Below are positions 44,632 to 56,655 of a DNA stretch of 64,000 nt, piece by piece (the first letter of the stretch is position 1; each line of letters opens with the position of its first letter). The notes beneath the pieces were generated by a model. It was not told the DNA's origin. It made no database searches and saw only the letters and a program-made list of their open reading frames with translations. The position numbers and the translations under genes were made by a program. Source of the stretch: Ctena decussata (taxonomy: Eukaryota; Mollusca; Bivalvia; Lucinida; Lucinidae); assembly GCA_963989385.1 (NCBI GenBank), contig OZ022509.1, positions 76,964,667 to 77,028,666 of the forward strand, read 5' to 3'.

Positions 44632-45235
44632 GAGAAGATAAAGAAAATAATTCATCTCCGGTGCTCTCCACCCGCCGTGGAGCCCAACAAGGGAGCACTT
44701 ATATGGAGTGGATATCCTAAACTCCAAGTGCTAGAGATACACTGGAGATATACTCGGATAGGACGGAATGCCTACACGATTGACCCCTCAGCCGCCGCCT
44801 TCAAGGAATGTAAAAAGATATGAACAAGATTTAATGGGCACATGGTCAGTATCAGCTTGATACAAAGATAGGAAGAGAAAGTAAAAGTTGATTCCCAGGG
44901 CATGACACGACAAAGCCGATTGATCATATTCGGGCCCATATGACCTCCCGTCTAGTTGAAATCCGGGCCAAAGTGATGTGTTGCAGACTGACTACGTCGC
45001 AGGCAGTCTACTCAATCACCAGGATCCCTTCTTCCAACGACACGGGTCGCAGCTCACGGCAAACGAGCCGCCCCCTTTTAGACTGCCTTTTACGTCACGC
45101 AGAGGGATACGTCTGGCCTATTCTATCCCGGGACCAGCACGGGAGAGCACCAAGAAAGGCAAAATTTCTATTTATAACTAGTCCACATTCATGCAGATGT
45201 CTAGAGGGGAACATTTCAAAATATTAAATCTTTAC
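44632..45235 (-). other. probable LINE 5' UTR and flank
   Basis: No frame is conserved. 44632-44730 directly precedes ORF1 on the minus strand and is likely 5' UTR. The 5' limit of the LINE cannot be set from this window. Confidence 0.35.
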
Positions 45236-45599
45236 TGCTATTTCATGACGTTTGCCATAGTTTAACGATGGGGCGGACACCTCCTTACAACTGAAAATAT
45301 TTTCCAAGAATTTGTCTGAAGCAGCTGCTTTCCTACATAAAATCTTTCCAAAATTTGATGATGTCGGTCTGCTTTTTTTTCTCACTGAACCACAGCCCCG
45401 AATTAGCCTGATCCCGAGTGTTTTCTTCAATTTCAGCAGGGTTGAAGTCTTCATAAAAGTTTAGGTCTTTGAACAAGTCTTCATAAAAGTTTAGGTCTTT
45501 GAACTCCTCAGGCAGCTTAATGGGCGAGTCTCTGAATACTGACGTGTTTCCACACTGCTGTGATAAGACTGTAGAGAGTTCCTTTAAGATGTTACTAGT
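45236..45599 (-). pseudogene. YqaJ-exonuclease-like exon with frameshift
   Basis: Plausible acceptor TTCTATGCTTTCAG ends just above 45599 and plausible donor GTAAAG starts just below 45236. The first ~85 codons (NILKELSTVLSQQCG, NTRDQANSGLWFSEKK) are in one frame. Across a run of A the frame shifts to RPTSSNFGKILCRK, then ENIFSCKEVSAPSLNYGKRHEIA. The sequence R.T.SNFG.I..R followed by S.PSL.YG...E matches the N-terminal signature of the YqaJ/lambda-exonuclease-like family, common in uncharacterised invertebrate proteins. A 30-bp tandem duplication repeats FKDLNFYEDL. Catalytic residues further downstream are not in this exon. Confidence 0.6.
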
Positions 45600-46320
45600 C
45601 TGAAAGCATAGAATGAATGTTTACTAAAGTGTTACTTACCCAAAGCTCCAAATACAGTGGGGTTTTGAGGCTATTTCTGGGATAATTTGTCTTGTTTCAA
45701 AAGGACAACATATGTTGTGACTCCTCACTAGACTGTTCTAAATGGGTGGTTACAACATTTGTATGTGAAAGTAAGTATATTACCCCTTTTACCTCTTCTT
45801 ATTTGGAGGACTGTTCAACAATCTCAATATTGAAACATAAACTTGCAAACAATGAAGACGCAGACAGGAGCAGTCTGATCAGGGTCTTCACTGTTGGTTA
45901 TGCCACTTAGTATTTCCTGCTGCAGATATAAGATGGAAAACAGACGTACTTCAGAGATAATTTGCCTCAGTTTTCCTTAGAAAAATTTAATAATGCAAAG
46001 TTATTTTTATAAAGTGTCGTACCTTTCAGTTCTGTTTATATTTTAAGTAATATGCAACCTTCATGACGCAAATGACCTAGTGGGTTGACGCGTCGTTAAA
46101 TCTTAAATCTTCTTCTTCATCCTTAAAAGACTATCCCATGACTCATTAGAAATGTTGCATTGAGAGGTCTAATGAGGGGTCAATATTTTTTGGTTGAGAA
46201 ATAAGGAATATAATCTATGAAAAATATACTCAAAACCCCATCTTAAATGAAGTTGTATGTCAATATGACTTAAGCTTTAATTCCAGGGGTTTCTTCAATG
46301 GATATAATGACAGTCAGTGC
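45600..46320. other. intergenic, with an isolated array-edge fragment
   Basis: 45990-46037 matches the left edge of the 30.5-kb tandem array (AATAATGCAAAGTTA, ACCTTTCAGTT). Otherwise nothing recognised. Confidence 0.4.
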
Positions 46321-46322
46321 TG

Positions 46323-46894
46323 AAGTTATGATCCTGAGGCAATAAGTCAAACTTCAGAAACAAAAATTTGTGAACTGACAGCAAAGCTTAACCAAAAAGA
46401 TGAAGTGATCAAAGAAAAAGATGAAATGATTATAAAATTAAAAGCGAAATTAGACCACAATCAAAGGTTCAGTGTTGACAATGTTGTCAGAAGACAGGCA
46501 AAAGTGAAATCCTGTTAAAGTATTATACTAGAATAACATACTTTCGATTTTTAGCCTTACTGGCCTTTTTTAATCCCAGAGGACTATAAACTGGCCTATG
46601 AAAAATGACGAAAAGACGTTAAGAAACCTTCGAATGATACGTGTAATTGTTGATTTCTGACTCTTTGCAGGTTGAGGCATGATTTTGGCCTCAAAAATCT
46701 TTATGTAACTTTTGAACTTACACTACAGTCTACTGGTATTGTATTTAATACCTGGATTGATCATATGTGTAGAACTTACACTACAGTCTACTGGTATTGG
46801 CTTTAATACCTGGATTGATCACATGTGTAGTAAGGAAAAAGGGAAAGATCATCAAAATGATAAGCGGATTGATTATATTAGGAAGATGATCACT
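46323..46894 (+). pseudogene. possible DDE-transposase N-terminal relic
   Basis: A 65-codon frame ending at 46518 is a clear coiled coil (ELTAKLNQKDEVIKEKDEMI) followed by RFSVDNV. After stops and shifts, 46690-46894 encodes LQSTGIVFNTWIDHM, which resembles the helix-turn-helix ahead of DDE endonucleases (pattern STVS..F..W...M). A 58-bp tandem duplication at about 46716-46832 repeats this segment. The order coiled coil, FS.DN, HTH fits THAP/HARBI-like transposases, but the match is weak and no DDE residues are present. Confidence 0.3.
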
Positions 46895-47641
46895 TAATTA
46901 CCCTAAATATAAGTGCAAGAAAAAGTGCAAATCATCCAATTACTAAGCAGATCCTCTTGATCAGGATCAGTTCTGTTCGCTCGCGCTTTTCTGTCGTTGA
47001 TAAAACGTTGCATGCATGAAAAGTAAGACGACGGTGTTATAACGCTGCATGCACGTCATGTGCCTGCTGGGAGACGGAAGGGTAAAATGATCAGGGTCAA
47101 CACTCTCCTGTCCTAACATATAAGATATTACTACTGACAGGTGCTGCTGCAGGACTAGCGCGCTGTGGTGCCATGATCAGCTGACTAAGTGGCGTAAAAC
47201 TTTTCGCCTTTTAACAGGTAAACATTGAAGCCCGCTGGAAGAGAGCGTTTTGAAGGCTGCGCTTATTTTTTCAATTTCTAAAGACGGCCCAACGTTAGAA
47301 ACTATGAATGGGCTGAGCTAGGAAAAATGCTATTCAAGCACATTATATTGTCGCTGACTATTAGGTGATTGCTTCACTCTCTGTGTGTATTTACTGAAAA
47401 CAAGCCTATGTTATTTGTGAAATGGAGGCAGAAAATGATCATCACGAAGATTCGCTTCTGAAATTTGTGACGTTATTTACGATGTCCATCATTTGAAAGA
47501 TTGTTTTCATTTATATTTTATGAACATATATATTGATTTGATTCATAAATGTTACATTATATCAGTTCTGTAAATGCTACATTATACCTGTTCTGTTCCG
47601 TGAGAACGTTTGATAAAAACATTTTCTCCCTGCTTTTGCAG
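46895..47641. other. intergenic or intronic sequence
   Basis: 46965-47000 holds a TGATCAGGATCAG block akin to the dispersed hairpin family at 63718. No gene seen. Confidence 0.35.
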
Positions 47642-47810
47642 ACATGTCGTTTTCAGGAAAGACAGAGAGCAGTCTGTCAAGACTTTACTGAAAAGCCCTC
47701 TCAAGTGATATACTTCTACAATGTGTACCAAACTAAATTGAGTGAGATGGAAGAAAGTGTAAAAAATATATCTTTTTATCAAGGTCTTCCGCTGAGATGT
47801 GACATCGAAA
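47642..47810 (+). pseudogene. P-loop ATPase-like exon fragment
   Basis: A good polypyrimidine tract and CTGCTTTTGCAG precede the fragment. One frame gives MSFSGKTE, resembling the end of a Walker A motif. A shift of frame leads to EKPSQVIYFYNVYQ and VKNISFYQGLP, the spacing seen in P-loop ATPases of large mobile elements. The first Gly of Walker A would lie in an earlier exon not found. The coding stretch ends exactly where the hairpin-capped element starts at 47811. Confidence 0.35.
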
Positions 47811-50743
47811 ACAAGAGGACCAATGGTCCTGTAGCTAACCTGCGATCTTACTGTCAACAGACATATTTTGTTACTTCACTCATTTGTAACAAACCTTAAA
47901 CCACTAGTTTTAGAAGAGTGCAGATTTGGAAGTCAAACAAGTCCAATACAGCTGTGAAGTTATACTGGTACCAAAACTGGTTAATAAAGGAGGTCACTAG
48001 GGCACCTTGTCCTAAATGAAATAGAAATAAACTTTCTGAACAAAGATTGGATCAAAACTGTGCCCTCTAGAGTGTACTCAAGGTTTTTCTCATATCTGAT
48101 TTAGTGACCTAATTTTGACCTGACAAGACCAACTTACAAACCTGTCCCAGATTTCATAAAACTAAACAGTCTGTTAAAGTTTCACGAATTGGATAAAAAC
48201 AGTGCCCTCTAGAGTGTACACAAGAGTTTTCTAATATTTGACGTAGTGACCTAATTTTTTACCTGCACCACTTTCATCTGAATAGCACCACTAGGGATTC
48301 TACGTGTACACGGATAAAGGGTAACGGTTTGTGTATATGTGGTAAACGTTTACAAAATTTACATATCGTTTAACCGAACTTGAACACATGGTAGACCGCC
48401 AACATAACCAAATATCTTAGAGTCATCAGTATTAGTCTATTTTAATGTACTTGACGGCGTCCTCGGAAACATCTAAATCTTTATACTCTAAATTCTGCGT
48501 ATTCTAATGCAAACTATACGAGAATACTGTTTCATCATAATCGGCAACTAGTTTTAGACATTACTGAAAGGAAACTTTGCGAACAGCACTTGCGGTGTAA
48601 TTGAAAAATTCGGCCTACCTGTTTGTCACAGAATAGGCTTACCGGGAAGGCTAGATAATTGTACTGACAGTAAAAATACCCCCTGTGACCTTGACCTTAG
48701 TCCTAGAATGCTGAAATGTGAACTTGTCAAAGATAATGCCATTGCGAAGTTAAATGAAAATAAGTCCATAAATGAAGGCACTAGAGCGATGACAATGTTT
48801 TTCTAAAAATAGCCACTGTGACCTTGACCTTGACCTTAGAATGCTGAAAAGCGAACTTGTTCAAGATATTGTCATACTAAACATTTGTGTGAAGTTAAAT
48901 CAGAATCGGTCCATAAATGAAATCGCAAGAGCGATGACAAAGTTTTTCGGAAAAAGCAACTGTGACCTTTACCTTAGAACGCTGAAACACGAACTTGTTC
49001 AAGATATTGTCATACTAAACATTTGTGTAAAATGAAGTTGCCAGAGCAATGACAAAGTTTTTCTAAAAATAGCAACTGTGACTTTGACCTTAGAGCGCTG
49101 AAACGCAAACTTGTTCAAGATACTGTCATACTAAACATTTGAGTGAAGTTAAATCAAAAATGGTCCGTACATGAAGGCGCAAGAGCGATGACAAAGTTTT
49201 TCTAAAAATAGCCACTGTGACCTTGGCCTTAACCCAGATAGATGAAATGCAAACTTGCCCAAGATATTGCCATACTTATCACTTGTGTGAAGTTAAATCA
49301 AAATTGGTCCATAAATGAAGGCGCTAGAGGGATGATTAAGTTTTTCTAAAAATAGCCACTGTGACCTTGACTTTGACCTTAGGATGCTGAAACATGAGCT
49401 TGTTCAAGATATTGTCGTACTAAACATCTGTGTGAAGTTTTAATCAAAATCAGTCCATAAATGAAGGCGCTAGAGGGATGACAAAGTTTTACTTAAAATA
49501 GCCACTGTGGCCTTGACCTTGATCCCAGAACACTGAAGCTCGAATTTGTCCAAGATATTGTCATACTAATTACTTGTGTGAAATTAAAATGAATTCGGTC
49601 CACAAATGAAGGTGCTAGAGCGATGACAATTTTTTTCTAAGAATAGCCATCTTGACCTTGACCTATGACGCTGAAACGCGAACTTATTCAAGATATCGTC
49701 ATACTTAACATTTGTGTGAAGTTTTAATCAATATCAGTCCATAAATGAAGATGCTAGAGTGATGACAAAGTTTTTCTAAATATAGCCACTGTGACCTTGA
49801 CCTTGATCCCAGAACGCTGAAACGCAAATTCATCCAAGATATTGTCATACTAGTCATACTTATCACTTGTGTGAAATTAAATCGAATTTGGTCACTAAAT
49901 CAAGTCTATGGGAAAATATTTTTATCGCTCAAGGGCTCTGAAAAGAATGATCCAACCTGGCCCAAATTCAGAATGGTCCGAGATGTTTTGGCTGTCCTGA
50001 ATACCTGCAAGTTACAAGAAGTTGTGATCAAAAATGATGAAGCTAGGGCCCGGACAACATTTTCCCCATTATAAGTCTAAGGGAAAATATTTTATCGCTC
50101 AAGGGCAAGTAACTCTGAAAAGAAGGATCCAACCTGGCCCAAATTCGAACTGGTTCGAGACGTTTTGGCCATTTTCCCCATTATATATTTCATCGCTCAA
50201 GGGACAATAACTCTAAACAGAATGATCTAACCTGGCCCAGATTCAAACTGGTCCGAGATGTTATGGCTGTCCTGGATTTCTGCAAGTTACAAGAAGTTGC
50301 GATCAAAAATGATGAAGCTAGGGCCCGGACAACATTTTCCCCATTATAAGTCAATGGGAAAATATTCTATCGCTCAAGGGAAAGTAACTCTGAAAAGAAT
50401 GATCCAACCTGGCCCAAATTCGAACTGGTTCGAGATATTTTGGCTGTCCTGGATACCTACAAGTTACAAAAACTTGCAATCAAAAATGAAGAAGCTAGGG
50501 CCCGGACAGCATTTTTCCCATTATAAGTCTATGGGCCTTATCGTTGCCATGGTAACCACAGTTTTAAACCAATCTGTCCCAAAACTACATGCAATCAATC
50601 CCCCACCCCAACCACGCTACCCATAACATTTGACCAAGATTGGCTAGCTACTCTAGCAGATATTTATTCTTAAAAGTGTGAACGGACGACGGACCAAGCC
50701 TATACTATAAGCTCACATTGTGAGCCTTCGGCTCAGGTGAGCT
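47811..50743 (-). mobile_element. hairpin-capped element, copy 6, three monomer types
   Basis: The left end AACAAGAGGACCAATGGTCC is the complement of the 3' cap of the other copies. The right end TGAGCCTTCGGCTCAGGTGA plus GCT is the 5' hairpin. Inside, read on the plus strand: reversed copy-2-type monomers (47990-48270), ~146-bp monomers with CTGTGACCTTGACCTT (about 48690-49890), then ~90-180-bp units with ATCCAACCTGGCCCAAATTC and CCCCATTATAAGTC (49900-50560). No coding frame. Confidence 0.6.
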
Positions 50744-51398
50744 AAAAACCATTAGAAGTGTTTGCATACTGGTCGGGTCTGTCTATTTTATGAAACATGT
50801 TTCACGTTTGACCAAGTATTGTATGCTTAAACTTTGTAACATACAACTTTTTGGAGAAACATATTACTCGGTTTACTAATCGGGTTTAGTATAGTATGCT
50901 CATTGACCAAGTTATCAGTGTTTACCAGTTACCGGTGATTTCAGAAGTACGCCAGAGTTTTGTTTACGTCACCGCTATTGGCATACATGAAGTTTTGGTT
51001 TTTGAGCTGTTCAAATCTTCCGCTATCAGTCCTCTTTTACTCACGAAAGGTAATATTTATATCTTAATTACTGATATATAAACATAGTTTATAAATGAAT
51101 TAAGATCACCGGTAACTGGGTAAAGGAGTATATGTCTCCTAGATCTATCCCATCCAACTTCAAATATACTTCCCTCCAAGCCAATGGGAAGCCATGTCAA
51201 AAGGTCATGACTCAGCATAAGAAGCATGGCCCACCCTAGTGTGTCATTAACCAGAAGGAATATGTTACTTGTTGTAATGTAGCACGTATCAGTGCAAGGA
51301 ATATGAAACATAGTTTCCTATAACTTGTTCTATATCACTTGTTGTACGTGTATCAGTCCCTTTGAGTGTATGAATACGTGAGAATGAAGCATACTTAC
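50744..51398. other. intergenic or intronic sequence
   Basis: Downstream of the minus-strand exon at 51399-51785. No second exon was recognised. Confidence 0.35.
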
Positions 51399-51785
51399 TG
51401 AGATGCTGTTCTGAACAATTTCGGAGAGACTTTTGTGTGGAGCATCTGGTGGTTTTACTTCTGATTTTCTTTGGAAATTAAGTTTTTTGCATAATTCGAT
51501 ACTGGCACCATGTCCGAAAATGAGTTCTTTTTTCCCCGATTTAGGAGTGATTCTCACATTTTTAAGTTTCACTGGAGTTTTCATATTTTGAGCAGTCATA
51601 AAGTTGGTCTGCTTATCGGGTGTAAAATTAACATATCTGATCACTTCGTTCTCCGAAATCTGGATCTTCCCATCGAAGAATCTTGCATCGCTCGACCCTC
51701 ACTGTTTAATCTCACTGGTGCAATGAATGTATCCATTGATTATTGTGGATTGCACAGACTCTTCTGCAAACTTTCTCTTCGACAT
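51399..51785 (-). pseudogene. putative OB-fold-like exon with one in-frame stop
   Basis: From ATG at 51783-51785 (MSKRKFAEESVQ) the frame runs ~129 codons to a good donor (ATCTCA, then GTAAGTATG) at 51398. TGA at 51699-51701 is the only interruption, after CTSEIKQ. Downstream blocks RFFDGKIQISENEVIRYVNF, PDKQTNF, SPVKL-like TPVKLKNVRI and SLSEIVQNS resemble a group of uncharacterised cnidarian/molluscan proteins that I recall as OB-fold-like; I cannot confirm this. A frame this long with splice signal and a single stop points to a recent pseudogene, or a base error. Confidence 0.45.
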
Positions 51786-52029
51786 TTTAGTGATTTTTGT
51801 TGCCGTCTGGTCATTTTGGTCCACGAAATTGGCCGAGCGTGCTCCGATTGGGTAGTCCAGGACTTTTCGTACCGATACGTTTCGTACCGGGGCGACGGAT
51901 CCGAAATTGAGGTTCGTACCTAGCATTTCACACTGCACATGTCCGTATTTTACCACAGACAAACTGTATAGACTCATATTTGCTTAAGTTAAGCTGATCA
52001 ACAAGCAGATCTCATCACAAAAAATTACT

Positions 52030-52274
52030 GATCTGTGTTTAGAAATGTTCGGCACTTTGTGGTACCATTAGAGATGATCTTTTTCTTGTAGACCCGTTCG
52101 AGGTTATAATAACTTGGGAATAATCTCAAACTCAAAATAAAGCAAACTGATTGGCTGCTTCCGAGCATGCAGCTAATCAGTGTGCTTTATTTTGAGTTTG
52201 AGAATGTACTCAAGTTCCTGGTCAAACCTGTATTGCAGTATTACTAAGTGCCGAAACATTTCTAAACACAGATC
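52030..52274. mobile_element. foldback element/MITE, 245 bp
   Basis: Outer arms GATCTGTGTTTAGAAATGTT... and its complement close the element. The inner arms (CTCAAACTCAAAATAAAGCA pairing across a 9-bp loop) make a second near-perfect hairpin at 52131-52206. There is no coding capacity. No clear target duplication. Confidence 0.75.
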
Positions 52275-52285
52275 AACCCAGCGGA

Positions 52286-52400
52286 CACACAAGGATGAAT
52301 CAAGCTTGATTCAACGACGTTGAATCAACCTTACATGAACCAACGTTGAATCAACCTTGATTCAACAAGGTTGATTCAACGTTGATTCATGCTTGTGTGC
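52286..52400. repeat. nested palindromes of TTGATTCAACGTTGAATCAA type
   Basis: At least four overlapping palindromic blocks built from TTGATTCAACG, closed by ACACAAG...CTTGTGT at the ends. Confidence 0.8.
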
Positions 52401-52469
52401 TCGTGTGAATGTTCTATTTGCTGACCAAAGCTTTACTTGATTGAGATGTCCTGTCTAACGGGTCCATCA

Positions 52470-52980
52470 AATTACCCCAAACCGCCTTGAAACCACCCCA
52501 AACTACTTTTCTAAATTCTGTTTCAGGTTAGAATAGCTTCTAAACGGTTTGTTTATGCTTTTAATGATTTCAAAATTGTAAAAGAAAAAAATAAGTATTA
52601 CCTTTTTATGCAGAAACAATGATTTTCATATGGTATATGGTGATAATATGTTATATTTATGTATGCCGTTTTTACGTATGTCATAAGTGTAGACACTTAA
52701 TATGCTTTCATGTCTGAACGTATTTTTACCATTCAGATTCACGGAAGCACAGATACACAAATATAGCATGCACATCAGAAATGACGATTCTTCCCTAAAG
52801 CTGCAAATGTAAATCAATTATCATTAATTATAAATATTTTTAGCATAAGCAAACATTTCTGAAACAGTGTGAGCTCCTGCAAAATACCAAATTTGGTTTG
52901 GAGTGATCTGGTTTTGGTGGTTTGGGGTGTTTTTATGGGCGGTTTGGGGTGTTTTTGGGTGGTTTGGGGTAATTCGATGT
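52470..52980. repeat. GGTTTGGGGTG minisatellite with an inverted partner
   Basis: 52908-52975 has three or four GGTTTGGGGTGTTTTT units ending TTTGGGGTAATTCGATG. At 52470-52505 the complementary AAATTACCCCAAACC starts a short array in the opposite sense. The two may be the ends of a ~0.5-kb repeat. Confidence 0.55.
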
Positions 52981-53519
52981 ACCGCTGTCCAACTGTACGA
53001 AGATGCTCCAGAGGAGCCCAGCATATAATTGATAGAACTAGAGAACTGCTCATACAAGTTACACGCGAGTAGCACATACACTGTTATAAATTTTATTGAA
53101 CATATTACAAATTTTTATGAAAAGTGGATTTACTAATTAGTTCTAAAAAGAAGTTTCGTGTGAAACTGAAAATGAAATTTAGCACTTTATACCAGAATTA
53201 TTGGCATGATATTTTACGACCTGAAAGTGAACAACACAAGATTCTAACAGTGAATGATACAATTTTAGAAACCATATACAGTCAACCCTGGCTCCTTCAG
53301 ACAGGTGACCCGATAATACAGGTTCATTTAAATTGTAATTTGGTTCAAGGGACCCAGAAAAGATGGGTGCTTCAGACAGGTGATCCCTTGACCACATATG
53401 GAGGTTAGACTGTAATCTCGAAGCCCGTAAGAAAACTAGGAAATGTGTTTGTAAAATACGATGCTTCAAACCATATGCCTGTCCCTAAAAAGGACAAGTT
53501 GCTGAAAGGTATGGTTTGT

Positions 53520-54135
53520 ACAAAACATGGACGAAATGTACTCAAAAGTTAATCAGTTAATATACTCATCATCTGCAATAAGCTTACAAAGTTTCAAGGC
53601 CCTAGCTGTAATATTTTTACAGACATCTTGCTGACAAGTTCAAAATGCCAAAATTTTCAACGAACCATAATTCCAACAAAAAATGACGGAATTCATTCAA
53701 AAGTTAATCAGTTCATCTACTCATCATCACCAATCCGCGGACCTAGTTTCTAGTCCCTAACTACGATACTATTTGAGATATCTTGCTGACAAGCTAAAGA
53801 TGCCAAAATTTTCAAAGGGGCATAACTCCAACAAAAATTGACGGAAATTGTTTAAAAGTTAACTAGTTCATGTACTCATCATCCTTAATCTGCTGACCAA
53901 GTTTAAAGTCCCTAGCTCAAACAGCTTTTTGAGATATCTCGCTGACAAGATTTCATCTCAATTTTTTTCAAAGGGGCATTGCTCCAAAAATGGAGACAAC
54001 TCGGAAAACAAAAATAAATGTCCGTTATTTTCTGAGGGTGATTGCATATTTGAAATTGAAAACTCTAGTAGGCACGGTTCTTCAGATATGGCATATGTGG
54101 CGAACAGACAGACAGAAGGACCCAGAAGCAATCTT
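53520..54135 (+). repeat. tandem array, ~165-bp monomer
   Basis: Three to four monomers with AAAAGTTAATCAGTTCAT, CTACTCATCATC and TCTTGCTGACAAG. The right edge GAACAGACAGACAGAAGGAC resembles element ends elsewhere. 54136-54902 shows no supported gene. Confidence 0.75.
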
Positions 54136-55987
54136 TGAAGTTGGGGGCTTAATCAAATAATCTCACACAAGGCTGTGTTTAATATCATAATGTGCATGTA
54201 CACCAATAGCAATATCCTTTGTCTGCAGCAAATGTAATGGGTTTCAGGAAATTAAGTCAGTTATCAGAACAGTTTGAAACAGCGAGCTTTTCTGATTATA
54301 ACTGTTTTGCAGTATCCTGGTAGCTGGCGTATTACCATAAAACTTTGTCATTATTTCAAACAGAGGATATAGCTCCAGGGTTCATGCACCTTAAAAAAAT
54401 AAAATCAGCTTTGAAAGACCGTATTTGCAAGAACGTATTTTCTCACAGATAACGAGATTTTTTCATTTTTAGAATCATATGATCGTGATGTAGGTGATCC
54501 ACAGTGGAGCTGGGCTCGATTGTTCATTATATTCTGGATAGTTAAATCCTTACGTCTTCAACTTAATGAAGTTGTTAGTCAAGTGTACATTGTGTTCTCG
54601 TACACTTAAAATCAAGTAGGCTAGTATTTTTGTTTAAAAATAAGAAGAGCTATAAAAGCTCCTGACATTTTTTGGCAAAATACAGGGTTTTTTTTGCATG
54701 TAATAATTCTGAAATTTAAAGCTTCGTCGACTAAAAACACTGTTAGTTTTGAATACCTAAGTGTTGTCTCAGCTCAAAATAAATTAAATATTACTAAAGA
54801 TCCATCAATATGAAATAAACAGATATTTTTTGTAAGCAGATGACTGGTGAACAATAGAACACAGTGCACATTCTTTCATTAGTGACTGACACCTACCCTT
54901 CTTTACAGCAGAGAATGACAGAGAATGAAAGTAGAAACTATTTTATGAGCAATATTCATAAAGAAACTGTTCTTCAACTGGAGAATCAAGCTATGTGTCT
55001 CTAACGCACAGTTTATGAGTTTGTGATCACTGCAGTATGCTTCAATTACATCACAAGATGAATCTGAATTATAAAATATTAGATCTAACGCTGATCCACA
55101 ATCAGTTGTAGGCTGTTGAATAGTTTGATGACAATTTAATAATGTCTCCATGAAATCAACAAAAGCTGACTTAACGTTTATCTGTATATCAAAATCTCCC
55201 ATTATTACTAATTTTGCTTGAGGATCTACAGCTGGTCTCAAATGCTTACAAATGTCCTGTTTGAAGCCTGACTGCGAATTTTTGGGTGCTTGTACAGGAT
55301 TACAACTTGGCAACACCCTTTCTTATTGCTAAGCAAGGTAGCCAAAATAAATTCACATGACGAGGAATGATGTTTTACCAACCTCTGAATTTGAAAATGC
55401 TCTATCACATACAACACAAGTCCATGATATGGTCTGTTTACTGATTCATTCCCTCTTTCATCAAGTCTAATAAGTCTGAATCGGCTGAGAGCAAAATGAA
55501 CACTTTCATCTCTTTTACACAATCTAGTTTCTGCAAAACCAATAATATCTGCTACCAATACATTTGGTTCATACTGTATGTCTTTAAAATGCTTATGTAA
55601 AGGTCTTGCATTATTGAATGCGAGTATGATTTTGCATGGATCAATTCTATACAAAGGTGTATAGCAAAGCTCAAGGGCTGCTTCTGCTCGTAACCTCTGC
55701 ATTTCATCTGTCACTCTTTCATCTAAAGCCAAGGCAGCTTCATTTAGATTTAGACTGTACAAATTTTCCTATTTTCTAACTCTACTAAAAGCAACATAGT
55801 GGATATGTGGAACTTTTTTAATGACATTCTGTGACAAGTCAACTACAACTTCATCCACTGTGGCTCCCTGAGCTTTATGGATTGTTTTTGCTGCTGCTGG
55901 TCTCAAAGGGAACTGTATTCTCTGAATCGTTTTGTATTTGTGAACAAAGGTTCGTTCTACATCAAATACAGGAGTCCAGTCTCTATG

Positions 55988-56655
55988 GCTCATCGGGGGA
56001 TCGGTCGTCAGACTCTATGATGGCCCCGACCTAAAGCTATATATTTTAGTTGGTTTTGACCGGAGCCTTTTTGTCTGTTGCTTGGTCCACCGGGGCTCAA
56101 CTGGTGACCTTCTTTTGCTTCAGATTTCCAGTGGGGTTGTTTGGCAGGACAGGGATCTCCACCTGTCAGACGGCCCGTTGTATCTGTTGAGTCCTCGTCT
56201 TTGCTTCTTCATGGTGTTGAAATTTGATTTATGTGTTTACCGTGATGATTCATTGACGAGTTAGAGGGTTATCATGCGAACCGAACAACCAACTAAATGT
56301 TTTGTACCACTTCAGAAACTGAGGGTGAGGTTGGGCCTGTAAAATCGATTTAAGCCCCCCCCCCCCCCCAGTAATTCATTACTGACCGTTCCAAGGCGGT
56401 AGTTCTATTGTGGTTCTTTGTTGCCTGTTTTTGGTGTCAGAGTTTCTGTGATGTTTTACCTTATGTATGTTATTATTATTTTTGGTTCGGTTTGGGTTGC
56501 TGAGTGGCCACCTTTTGGGAACAAGCTGCTCACTCGGTTGGCCATATGTTCTCTGTATCTTGATTATTTGTAATCTTAGTTGTTTCCAACTATGGTTTGA
56601 GGGCTGGATTTGGATTTTGATTGTTTCAGTTCCTGGTCTTTGCATACTTTTTACT
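55988..56655 (-). mobile_element. repeat U, copy B, inserted in the helicase frame
   Basis: Nearly identical to 25703-26357 in reverse. It has a longer C run (56348-56363) than copy A. The direct repeat TCTATG at 55982-55987 and 56656-56661 is a 6-bp target duplication: removing the repeat and one copy rejoins the helicase coding frame. Confidence 0.85.

Noticed and set aside
48690..49890. Short frames in the copy 6 array
   Set aside because: They repeat with the monomers and break at each indel; not coding.
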